Below, one piece after another: positions 1 through 7,165 of a stretch of DNA of 32,162 nucleotides; the stretch's first letter is position 1; the number at the start of each line of letters is the position of its first letter. Source of the DNA: Candidatus Poseidoniales archaeon (lineage in GTDB: Archaea; Thermoplasmatota; Poseidoniia; Poseidoniales; Poseidoniaceae); assembly GCA_003602485.1 (NCBI GenBank), contig QQSD01000097.1:1-32162 (forward strand). Reading direction: 5' to 3'. A program made the position numbers and the translations under genes. A model generated the notes under the pieces. The model searched no databases and was not told where the DNA came from. It worked only from the letters and a program-made list of their open reading frames with translations.

Positions 1-20
1 TTTCAAAGGCTCCCCCGTCA

Positions 21-752
21 TTATTCCCATTCGAGAATGAAGGCTGGAAGGTGTTCGTTGAATTCATTCATCATTTCATCAACCGTTGACGAAGCCAACA
101 ATTGCTGCCGTGCTTCCAGTCCGTCAAGACATAGCGTGGCAATATTGTAGATGGATTGGACGGAATCGGTCACATTTTCTTCGCATATGGATTCAATCCA
201 TTCTGAGAGCATTGTTTCGTTAATGCTCATGTTTTCCCCTGCCCGAGCGACGACTTTCCTTACGATGTCCCTGAGATAATTTTGTGTAGCCTCGTCGAGA
301 ACCCCTTCTTCTTTCAGATAGGTCACTTTCCCTGAGATGTAGAGCGACGGATTGGGGTGGTCGGCAGGAACCTGTTCCATGAGTGTGTGAACGTCCGGAG
401 GCATCCCTTCATCGCTCACCAACTCTGCCATGCTCGGGTCACTGAAGGGTGGCAAGGCCGGTTCAATGACTTCGTCAATGAAGAAACGTCGCCCGCCCGT
501 GATGGTGATGAAGTGGTGGACGCCTCGCGTCTCATGATGAACAATTTCCGCTTCACATCCGTGGCGACGTGGTCCATCCCACCCGTTGGCTGGTGCGAAT
601 GAATCGTTGAGTACAAGACCGAAGGGGCGTTCATCAAGGATGCAGGTATCCAACATCTGGCGGTACCGAGGCTCAAACACTCTCAGTTCTTGGACTTCTC
701 CGGGAAAAAGTACCATGGGGAGCACGAAGAGAGGCAGTGTTTCTTCGTCCAT
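21..752 (-). CDS. Stand-alone LON substrate-binding (N-terminal) domain protein
   Basis: A 244-residue protein beginning MDEETLPLFVLPMVLFPGE and continuing LRVFEPRYRQMLD, the typical opening of the LON N-terminal/PUA-like substrate-binding domain (LPLFPL...P...L.IFE.RY..M). It has no AAA+ or protease part, so it is the free-standing form rather than a Lon protease. The C-terminal half (from about residue 125) is predicted helical, as in Lon N domains. The open frame extends upstream to 845, but that would overlap the preceding ALDH gene and adds unrelated residues; the ATG at 752 sits directly before the domain and leaves a 38-base gap, so it is preferred. It is the last gene of the minus-strand run. 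Known family role: substrate or ligand recognition. The specific role here is unknown. A complete LonB, which naturally lacks this domain, lies elsewhere in the window. Confidence 0.85.
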   Translation of the reverse strand: MDEETLPLFVLPMVLFPGEVQELRVFEPRYRQMLDTCILDERPFGLVLNDSFAPANGWDGPRRHGCEAEIVHHETRGVHHFITITGGRRFFIDEVIEPALPPFSDPSMAELVSDEGMPPDVHTLMEQVPADHPNPSLYISGKVTYLKEEGVLDEATQNYLRDIVRKVVARAGENMSINETMLSEWIESICEENVTDSVQSIYNIATLCLDGLEARQQLLASSTVDEMMNEFNEHLPAFILEWE

Positions 753-790
753 GGTTCTAGCATGAATCCACGGCTTTTGAACATGTGTTC

Positions 791-2239
791 TCAAGGCTGA
801 CGAATGCAAATGTTGGTCAACTCTGAAAAGAAGTCCATTGACCATCGTCCACCTTCACGTCCGACGCCGGATTGTTTGACGCCTCCAAAGGGGGTGCGAA
901 GATCTCGGTTGAGCCATGTATTCACCCAAACAATACCGCTTTCGATCTCTTTTGCAAATGCGTGACCTCGTTTGATATCAGCAGTCCAAACTGAGCCGGC
1001 CAATCCGTATTCAGTTGCATTCGCCATGGTAATGGCCTCATCGTCTGTCGAAAAGGAATGAAGGGTAACAACGGGTCCAAAAATCTCCTCAGTAGCCGTA
1101 CGAGACGACGTTGAGAGGTTGGCAAAGACCGTTGGGCGTAGGAACGCACCATCACCCGGCATGTTGGTGACCGGAGCGTCTTTGCTCGTGCCGCCGGTAA
1201 GAATTTCTCCTCCTTCCTCAAGACCTAATTTGATGTAGGCCTCTACTTTATCGCGGTGATCCATGGATATGACTGAACCCATTTGCGTGGCTTCATCCAT
1301 GGGGTTTCCCACCTTCAGAGCACTCACCTTTGCGGTGAAGGCCTCGACAAATTCCTGATAGATGCTTTCGTGAATCAAGATACGTGAACCACACAAACAC
1401 ACTTGACCTGAATTGGTGAAGGACGCCCGTACGATGTCGTCCATGATGGATTCAAGTGGTGCATCGTCGAGAAGAATTGTAGCGTTTTTCCCTCCCAATT
1501 CCAATGATAATTTTTTGAACATCGGTGCGGCTGTTGCGGCTACGATTTTCCCCGTAGATGTACCTCCTGTGAATGAGATTCCGCCGATGGAGGGGTGCTC
1601 AACAATCGCTTGACCGACTTCTGGCCCGTAGCCATTGACGAGGTTGAAGACACCTTTTGGGAATCCAAGTTCGTCAAGTGTTTCAGCAAGAAGGTGGGCG
1701 GTAAGGGGGGTTAATTCCGATGGTTTCGCGACGATGGTATTGCCCATCAAAAGGGCGGGAGCAACCTTCCAGGTCAAGAGATACAGCGGAAGGTTCCACG
1801 GTGTGATGAGGCCTACACAACCCACCGGTGTACGATGGACGTAATTGATGGCGCCGTTTGCCGTATAGGTTGGATTGTCCTCTTCATTACCCATTGTTGC
1901 AAAGAATCTGAAATTGCTCACAGAGCGATTCGCATCCACGCGACGTGAGAGGGAGATTGGCTTTCCAGTATCCAGAGATTCCAAGCGGGCGATGGTTTCT
2001 GATTTCGCTTCAAGAGCGTCGGCGATGGAATGAAGCCACTTCACCCGCTGTTCAATCGTGGTGGCACTCCAAGCCTTTGACGCCTTCAAAGCAGCTCGGG
2101 TTGCCGCTTCCACATCATCTCCATTGGAACGGGCCACATCGGCAATAAGTTCCCCTGTTGCAGGGTTGATGGTTGCGAGTGTTTTTCCTGATTGTGCTTC
2201 AACGAATTGGCCGTCGATATAATTGAGAATAGGATTCAA
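791..2239 (-). CDS. NAD(P)-dependent aldehyde dehydrogenase, ALDH8/aminomuconate-semialdehyde-like
   Basis: A 482-residue aldehyde dehydrogenase, full length for the family. Visible landmarks are the N-terminal NYIDGQFV strand, TPWNLPLYLLTWKVAPAL, the cofactor-binding AKPSELTP, FTGGTSTGK, the general-base Glu in LELGGKN and the catalytic Cys (about residue 281) in SGQVCLCGSR, then EEIFGPVV near the C terminus. The CLCGSRI stretch and overall order resemble ALDH8A1/2-aminomuconate 6-semialdehyde and 2-hydroxymuconic semialdehyde dehydrogenases; this substrate assignment is inference. The start codon is TTG (positions 2239-2237). It overlaps the TGA stop of the upstream asparaginase-like gene by four bases (TTGA), a translational-coupling arrangement, and no ATG lies near the domain start. 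Expected reaction: oxidation of an aldehyde intermediate to a carboxylate in the cytoplasm. Confidence 0.93.
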   Translation of the reverse strand: MNPILNYIDGQFVEAQSGKTLATINPATGELIADVARSNGDDVEAATRAALKASKAWSATTIEQRVKWLHSIADALEAKSETIARLESLDTGKPISLSRRVDANRSVSNFRFFATMGNEEDNPTYTANGAINYVHRTPVGCVGLITPWNLPLYLLTWKVAPALLMGNTIVAKPSELTPLTAHLLAETLDELGFPKGVFNLVNGYGPEVGQAIVEHPSIGGISFTGGTSTGKIVAATAAPMFKKLSLELGGKNATILLDDAPLESIMDDIVRASFTNSGQVCLCGSRILIHESIYQEFVEAFTAKVSALKVGNPMDEATQMGSVISMDHRDKVEAYIKLGLEEGGEILTGGTSKDAPVTNMPGDGAFLRPTVFANLSTSSRTATEEIFGPVVTLHSFSTDDEAITMANATEYGLAGSVWTADIKRGHAFAKEIESGIVWVNTWLNRDLRTPFGGVKQSGVGREGGRWSMDFFSELTNICIRQP

Positions 2240-3357
2240 TCCTGCACCTCCACTTCGAAGTGCCAGCGGTCTTGGTCAGGGTCCCATTCATCCCATGTGG
2301 GGACAGTTTCCAAAATGTCGATGTAGCGTTCTGGGACAATACCTGGGACAATGAAGGCCTTTTGACGATGGAGTGGATATGGGTTTCTCAACTTGATTCC
2401 TAAAACACCCAAGAGGGCGCGTGCCACGTACCAAGTCGCCTGTGAATTCCATCCGTGTGCGATTTTGACAACGATCCCCAAGCCTTTGGGATAGTCAGGG
2501 TGTTCAATCGCCATTCCAAGGAGACCATCCGCGCCTTCTTTTGCGATGACTCTCCCTTCGCCTGCTTTGAGAATCGTTGAATCAAGACGATTGAATCCTC
2601 CGACCAAATCTGGATGACGAACCATAGCCTCCCAAATCCAATCGTCGTCTTTGTCACGAACCAAACCGGCGTAAATCTGGGCAAGTTCTGAGACGGTATT
2701 CGATACTGTTGGCAAGCCACAACCGTCTTTGGCTATACGAAGTGGCGTCCAATCTTCACCCAAATAGGTTCTCAACTGTTCCATGTAGGCGTGAAATACC
2801 TCGTGGCTCGGGAGCGTGTAGCCTGCCCGATTCCAGCCTTTTCTACGGCATCCTCGCAAAATGGCAGCATGCTCTCCTGAGCATGTATGGAACCATCGGC
2901 GAGGCCGTCGAACCTGCCGCCCAAATTGAATCAGGGGCACGTCGAGTGGCGTGAGCATCAAGGGCCACTCCGCTTCTGCAAGCAGGGACTGGGCAGCAGC
3001 TACGTGTTCAGTATCTCCGTTATGGGAGGCGACGGAGATGGACTTTTGTTCCCATGAACAATCTTCCAATTCTTCTGTGAATGCTTTGAGCATGAAGGGT
3101 TTCATCATTGAGCGACCATAACAGAGAACATTACCTCCGAAGGAATGGATGACTTCATCGCCATGGGCCCAAGCAACAGCGCCATGGATGGTCGTCTCTG
3201 AGACACCGTTGCGGCGGTAATCCACCAAGGGTTCCCAATCGACCTCTCGGCCGGTTGGAATACCCTCAACCTGCTCGCCGAGGGGCGAAGTGGGGTACAT
3301 TGCAGAGCCGGGCTTTCCGGGTTCTACAGCTGAAAATGTGTCGTGGTTAACGCCCAT
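2236..3357 (-). CDS. Asparaginase II family (thermolabile type) amidohydrolase
   Basis: A 373-residue protein matching the Rhizobium-type asparaginase II family (PF06089-like), not the classical bacterial type I/II fold. Diagnostic segments are GRSMMKPFML (the family's R-S-x-x-K-P motif with the nucleophilic Ser and Lys), HTCSGEHAAIL (family SGKHAGML with the zinc-linked Cys region), KDGCGLPT (family DGCGVP) and a C-terminal KIAHGWNSQAT region. Family members hydrolyse L-asparagine to aspartate and ammonia. In this operon, between a flavin monooxygenase and an aldehyde dehydrogenase, the substrate could be another amide; that is inference. About 40 N-terminal residues precede the family core. 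The ATG at 3357 is two bases from the stop of the upstream gene, so the frame begins as part of a tightly coupled operon. Confidence 0.87.
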   Translation of the reverse strand: MGVNHDTFSAVEPGKPGSAMYPTSPLGEQVEGIPTGREVDWEPLVDYRRNGVSETTIHGAVAWAHGDEVIHSFGGNVLCYGRSMMKPFMLKAFTEELEDCSWEQKSISVASHNGDTEHVAAAQSLLAEAEWPLMLTPLDVPLIQFGRQVRRPRRWFHTCSGEHAAILRGCRRKGWNRAGYTLPSHEVFHAYMEQLRTYLGEDWTPLRIAKDGCGLPTVSNTVSELAQIYAGLVRDKDDDWIWEAMVRHPDLVGGFNRLDSTILKAGEGRVIAKEGADGLLGMAIEHPDYPKGLGIVVKIAHGWNSQATWYVARALLGVLGIKLRNPYPLHRQKAFIVPGIVPERYIDILETVPTWDEWDPDQDRWHFEVEVQD

Positions 3358-3359
3358 CT

Positions 3360-4610
3360 TTAGGCCTCCTCGAGGAGCGCTTCAACACGAGGTACAACCT
3401 GTTGCATGTAAGCGGTCATGTTCCTGCAAACTCTCGCAGAATCGTGGTTGAAGAAATCAAACCAGGCCATGATGCGGTCGTCAGGGTGGAATCGCTCAAT
3501 CATTTGATTGGCTATTTCTTCGACATTTCCAATCAATGCATTATTTGCAGCCTTTGTGACTTTGTCAGGGTCAATGGTCCCTTCGAGTGCGTTCCAATAT
3601 GCCCCGAGGGCGATGTCAGCTTCTCGGTGAGCCGCTGCAGATTGTTCTTCAGCACTCAGCCCTTCTTCTGCATTGATGAACACAAAACTTGTCCTTGGCA
3701 TGTCCCCTCTGACCCACGCTCCACCGCTTGGGTGGAAGACTTCAGCCATCCGTTCGTGAGTTGCATCAATCACTTCAGGTGACGTGATTGAGAGATTGAA
3801 TACCTTGACAGGTAAGATTGAGTTGACGAAGGTTTGAGCCCTTGGGTCATGAGTACCTGCAACGAGTTGGAGCAATTCTTTACGGAATTCTGTAGGGATG
3901 ATTTTCAAATCTTCAAAGACATAGCGATGTGGTATGGTAATTGAATCTGGGCGCTCACCGAGTGCCTCAAATTCGACTGCAGCTTCTTGAACAGCAACCC
4001 AGTCTTCATCACTTCTGAAATTGTCTCGTGTGAGTACAGTATCTCTGATCAGTGTTGAGTTGATGGTGTCACCTCGTAACAAGCGGAGGAATATTTCGGC
4101 CGCTTCCATGAAGATTTGACCACGGAGCGCAGGCCATGCGGCTTCCTCAATTGCGTTGCGGGGTACAATGCCGTAGGGGCGCGCCATGAATTCAAATCGA
4201 CCGGCGGAGAACCCTACGTGGAGGCGTCTCTTTTCAGATGATTCAAGGCCATGTAGGCTCAAGAGGTTGGCCATTCGTTCGGCTTGAGCAATTGGTCCTC
4301 CAGAAGCAAGAATCGATACAACGGCACTCCCGATTTCAATTGAACTTGTTCGTCGAAAGGACTCAAGGGCCAACTGTGGGAAGTCCGTGCACAATCCAAC
4401 TTCACCTTGCCAGTGGGGTACCACCGGTTTCGAATTTGATTTTTGAGTTTCAGTTGAAAGGTGGGCTTGTGCAATCCATCCTACGCCGAAACCAAGTTCA
4501 TCTGCGCAGGCCAATTGTTCAAAGTAATTCTTGAGCATAACGGACTCGCTGGGGATATGGCCTTCACCGTCGGGTGTTTGAGAAATGGAAAAGAAAATGT
4601 CATGTTCCAT
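3360..4610 (-). CDS. LLM-class (luciferase-like) flavin-dependent monooxygenase
   Basis: A 416-residue TIM-barrel protein of the bacterial luciferase-like family. It begins MEHDIFFSISQTPDGEG, followed by FEQLACADELGFGVGWIAQAH, the characteristic first helix and second strand. Next come IEIGSAVVSILASGGPIAQAERMANLLSLHG (residue region ~90-125) and LHVGFSAGRFEFMARPYGI. These segments build the FMN/F420-binding barrel, and NALIGNVEEIANQM near the C terminus matches the usual G(s/n)pe.v...i segment. Members use reduced FMN plus O2, or F420, to oxidise or ring-open organic substrates; which applies is not visible. An upstream in-frame ATG at 4646 would add 12 basic residues; 4610 is chosen because the barrel strand starts directly there. 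It lies between the TPR-like and asparaginase-like genes of the operon. Confidence 0.85.
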   Translation of the reverse strand: MEHDIFFSISQTPDGEGHIPSESVMLKNYFEQLACADELGFGVGWIAQAHLSTETQKSNSKPVVPHWQGEVGLCTDFPQLALESFRRTSSIEIGSAVVSILASGGPIAQAERMANLLSLHGLESSEKRRLHVGFSAGRFEFMARPYGIVPRNAIEEAAWPALRGQIFMEAAEIFLRLLRGDTINSTLIRDTVLTRDNFRSDEDWVAVQEAAVEFEALGERPDSITIPHRYVFEDLKIIPTEFRKELLQLVAGTHDPRAQTFVNSILPVKVFNLSITSPEVIDATHERMAEVFHPSGGAWVRGDMPRTSFVFINAEEGLSAEEQSAAAHREADIALGAYWNALEGTIDPDKVTKAANNALIGNVEEIANQMIERFHPDDRIMAWFDFFNHDSARVCRNMTAYMQQVVPRVEALLEEA

Positions 4611-4663
4611 TTTCACGCACCGTTCCTCTCCATGACGCCTTGGCACATAATCCGTATGGCATA

Positions 4664-5512
4664 TCAGTCCGTCTCCTTTGCGCCCTTAGGGGCGTTGTTG
4701 AGGAGCGTTAAGTCGTGAATCCGTTGACGGACTTGTGCAGGAGCTGGAACATTCACGGCAATGAAGGCATGAAGGCAGTCTGAAAGAACCAACATGGCCG
4801 ATTCATAATCTTCCTGAATCTCAGCAATATCCGCCAATCCCCATCGGGCAACGAGTTGACCAGTGAGGCTTTCGAGCCCGTTTGCTCGTTCAAGTGAATC
4901 GGTGTACAAGTCATGGGCTGTATTGAATTCACCAATAGTGGCTTGACAGTGAGCAAGGTCGGCCACTGCTTCCATTTGCCCTACTTCATCACGAAGCCGA
5001 GTAAGAAGTTCAAGCCGTTCGGTTCCGATGGCAATTGCAGTGTCAAAATCATGCTGGCGCTTTGCTACGGTCATCAAGAGAGCCAAGCCATAGGTGGTGC
5101 CTTTCATATCCTTGCGAGATTCTCGAAGCCGAAGGGCGCGTTGAGCAGATGTTCTCGCTTCGTCCAAGTTATCCTCTGCAAGTTGAACTAATGCGATGTA
5201 ATGGTGGACGGCGGCAGCTAATCCTGCACCGTCTTCCATGTTTTCTGCCTCTTCTGCGAGATGAAGGAAACTCTTTACTGACGCCGTAATCAATTTCAGA
5301 CTTTCAAAACGAGCCCATCCGCGTTCGCTATCGTCTTCAGCTACGGTCATGGCGTGATTCAAGAGTCGCTCAACGAGGGCCTCATCGTCCAATTCCTTGG
5401 CCAAGGGGATGAGGCGGAGAGCAAGGGACGTGTTGATGTGGTCCATGGAACTACCATCCGTGAGCATAGCAAGGATTTGGCGTGCGCGCTCGGGAGTAAC
5501 ATCACTCTGCAT
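4664..5512 (-). CDS. TPR-like helical repeat protein
   Basis: A 282-residue, almost entirely helical, acidic and alanine-rich protein. Pairs of amphipathic helices of TPR length recur, for example ALVQLAEDNLDEARTSAQRAL, GLALLMTVAKRQHDFDTAIAIG, ADLAHCQATIGEFNTAHDLY and WGLADIAEIQEDYESAMLVL, which keep the TPR spacing of small residue, G/A and aromatic positions. No signal peptide or membrane segment is present, so it is cytoplasmic. TPR proteins serve as protein-protein scaffolds; here the partners are plausibly the operon enzymes, but this is inference. The ATG at 5512 is preceded by a strong Shine-Dalgarno (GAGGTGA, 5517-5523) that overlaps the stop region of the upstream SDR gene. That supports both the start and leadered translation inside the operon. 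Confidence 0.8.
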   Translation of the reverse strand: MQSDVTPERARQILAMLTDGSSMDHINTSLALRLIPLAKELDDEALVERLLNHAMTVAEDDSERGWARFESLKLITASVKSFLHLAEEAENMEDGAGLAAAVHHYIALVQLAEDNLDEARTSAQRALRLRESRKDMKGTTYGLALLMTVAKRQHDFDTAIAIGTERLELLTRLRDEVGQMEAVADLAHCQATIGEFNTAHDLYTDSLERANGLESLTGQLVARWGLADIAEIQEDYESAMLVLSDCLHAFIAVNVPAPAQVRQRIHDLTLLNNAPKGAKETD

Positions 5513-5516
5513 ATTA

Positions 5517-5523
5517 TCACCTC
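5517..5523 (-). promoter_or_regulatory. Shine-Dalgarno site of the TPR-like gene
   Basis: On the minus strand the sequence reads GAGGTGA, complementary to the 3' end of archaeal 16S rRNA, four bases before the ATG at 5512. It overlaps the TGA stop of the SDR gene (5522-5524), so termination of one gene and initiation of the next are physically coupled. Confidence 0.6.
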
Positions 5524-6361
5524 AAATTGAGCGCAATCGTCCGCCGTCCACGGCAAGGCTGACACCACGGATTCCACCAGATGCTGGAAGCGTAAGGAAG
5601 GTAATGGCGCTGGCAGTTTCCAACGGGTCGATAAGTCTACGAATGGGGACTTGGTTGAGCCAGTTTTGTTGAACTTCATCTGCGGATTGACCGGTCCGTT
5701 TCTGGATCGAGTTTGCGAGAGATGCCAGACGAGACGTGTCCGTGAATCCAGGCAATACGTTGTTGATGGTGATACAGGGCGCTAATTCGTTGGACAGAGA
5801 TTTTGCCCATGAGGCCATTGCTCCTCGCAACGTATTGGACAAACCGATGTTCGGAATGGGTTCTTTGACCGACGTCGAGATAATTTGGACAATGCGTCCG
5901 TATCCCTCGTTTTGCATAGAGGGCGCGAGTGCTTGGACAAGCGTGTGTGCCGCATGAAGATGGCGCTTGAAGGGGGCTTCAAATTCGGACACTTCATTGT
6001 TCATGAGGGGGCCACCCGGTGGGCCACCTGCATTGTTAATGAGGATGTGAACAGGTCCACGCTCATTGAGCAACTTCTGTGCAGCAACCGGGATGCTCTG
6101 GGTGTTTTCAAGGTCCAATACAAGGAGCGAGTGGTCGCCCGTTCCGAGTGTCTTGAGTTCTGCAAGTACCTCGCTGAGGGCCGTTTCGTTTCGAGCACAA
6201 AGAGTGACATTTGCGCCAGCTTTTGCCATCATTTTTGCTGTAGAAGCACCGATGCCTTTGCTTGCTCCACATACCAAGGCGTGCTTTCCAGAAAGCGCCG
6301 TTGGTGCGAACGGGAAGTCATCACCCAAGAGGTCCATGTTAACCGCCACGCGGCTCTCCAT
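5522..6361 (-). CDS. SDR-family protein with atypical catalytic residues
   Basis: A 279-residue Rossmann-fold short-chain dehydrogenase/reductase. The nucleotide-binding GASKGIG (residues 32-38), the NNAGGPPGGP segment (109-118) and the C-terminal VDGGRLRSI are clear. In the active site the expected S-x12-Y-x3-K is not present: after the STS at 162-164 the sequence runs IGLSNTLRG, so Tyr is replaced by about Ser175 and Lys by Arg179. A known SDR subgroup annotated as beta-ketoacyl-ACP-reductase-like has similar SN-x-x-R replacements, so this is a conserved variant rather than a random mutation (recalled, not searched). It may act as a non-standard reductase or as a binding protein. The ATG at 6361 lies 12 bases after the hydrolase stop; a second in-frame ATG at 6337 is possible. 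Confidence 0.9.
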   Translation of the reverse strand: MESRVAVNMDLLGDDFPFAPTALSGKHALVCGASKGIGASTAKMMAKAGANVTLCARNETALSEVLAELKTLGTGDHSLLVLDLENTQSIPVAAQKLLNERGPVHILINNAGGPPGGPLMNNEVSEFEAPFKRHLHAAHTLVQALAPSMQNEGYGRIVQIISTSVKEPIPNIGLSNTLRGAMASWAKSLSNELAPCITINNVLPGFTDTSRLASLANSIQKRTGQSADEVQQNWLNQVPIRRLIDPLETASAITFLTLPASGGIRGVSLAVDGGRLRSI

Positions 6362-6373
6362 GATAGCCCTTCG

Positions 6374-7165
6374 CTACAACCAGTCAAGGATGGCGTTGAG
6401 TTGAACCAACCAATCGTCGCTTGCCACGTCAATGATGTCGTAATGATTGCCGGGAAGCCAAACCTTCTGAACATCACAACCCTTTGCTTTCATCACGCGT
6501 GCGTACGTTTCTGATTGTTCAAGTGGGACATCTTCGTCTGATTCTCCGTGGAATAACAAGACAGAGGTGGCAGGAGGGTGGTTAACCGGATTGAGTTGTT
6601 CCCAAACCGCTGTTGCTTGTTCGGGGGCGCCTCCAATCCAACGCCGGACTGCATCTCCGTCATCCGATAGCCGTGCGTGGTCTGCTCCAATGAGGTCTGT
6701 AATGGGGGCTTGTGCGATAGAGAGCCATGGTTTCCGTTCTGCTTTCGCACTCATCAACAGCGCCAATTGTCCACCAGCGGAATGCCCCATGACCATCGAT
6801 CGAGTGATGTCAATGCCAGGCAAGAGCGCGAGTTGCCCCCAGGCCCTCATGACGTCGGAGAGAGTATCCATCCAAACTCCTTCGTCTCCCTTTGACCAGC
6901 GCTTGAATTCAATATTCCAAGCGGCAACACCAGCTTCTGCAAGGTCCTGAGCAATGGGCTGCATCAACTCAAGACCGTATTCCTTCTTCCAAAAGCCTCC
7001 GTGAATGAGCATGATACAAGGAATGCCTTCGTCCTTTTGAAACGCAGAAGGGTCATCTGGCATGTAAAGGTCAGCGAATTGCCATGGTTCTGCACCCCAT
7101 TGCATTCGGTCAACGGCCATGTTCCGTTCATGAAGCGTTGGCCTATCACGCTTGTGATATCTCAT
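6374..7165 (-). CDS. Alpha/beta hydrolase, kynurenine formamidase-like
   Basis: A protein of up to 263 residues with the alpha/beta hydrolase fold. The oxyanion motif HGGFW (about residues 55-59) is the HGGxW signature of arylformamidase/kynurenine formamidase. The nucleophile elbow is GHSAGG (Ser129). A late Asp in GESDEDVP and a His in PGNHYD complete the triad. The N-terminal QWGAEPWQFADLYMP also fits the formamidase subfamily (YG...q..D.y.P). Expected reaction: hydrolysis of an N-formyl or ester bond; N-formylkynurenine itself is not proven. The longest frame starts at 7165, its start codon overlapping the divergent GDSL gene. ATGs at 7120 and 7105 sit nearer the domain and would leave promoter space, so the true start may be 7120. 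It is the first gene of the seven-gene minus-strand run. Confidence 0.87.
   Translation of the reverse strand: MRYHKRDRPTLHERNMAVDRMQWGAEPWQFADLYMPDDPSAFQKDEGIPCIMLIHGGFWKKEYGLELMQPIAQDLAEAGVAAWNIEFKRWSKGDEGVWMDTLSDVMRAWGQLALLPGIDITRSMVMGHSAGGQLALLMSAKAERKPWLSIAQAPITDLIGADHARLSDDGDAVRRWIGGAPEQATAVWEQLNPVNHPPATSVLLFHGESDEDVPLEQSETYARVMKAKGCDVQKVWLPGNHYDIIDVASDDWLVQLNAILDWL

Noticed and set aside
5885-6514. 209-codon plus-strand frame across the SDR and hydrolase genes
   Set aside because: It runs antisense to two well-supported genes and shows no recognisable domain.
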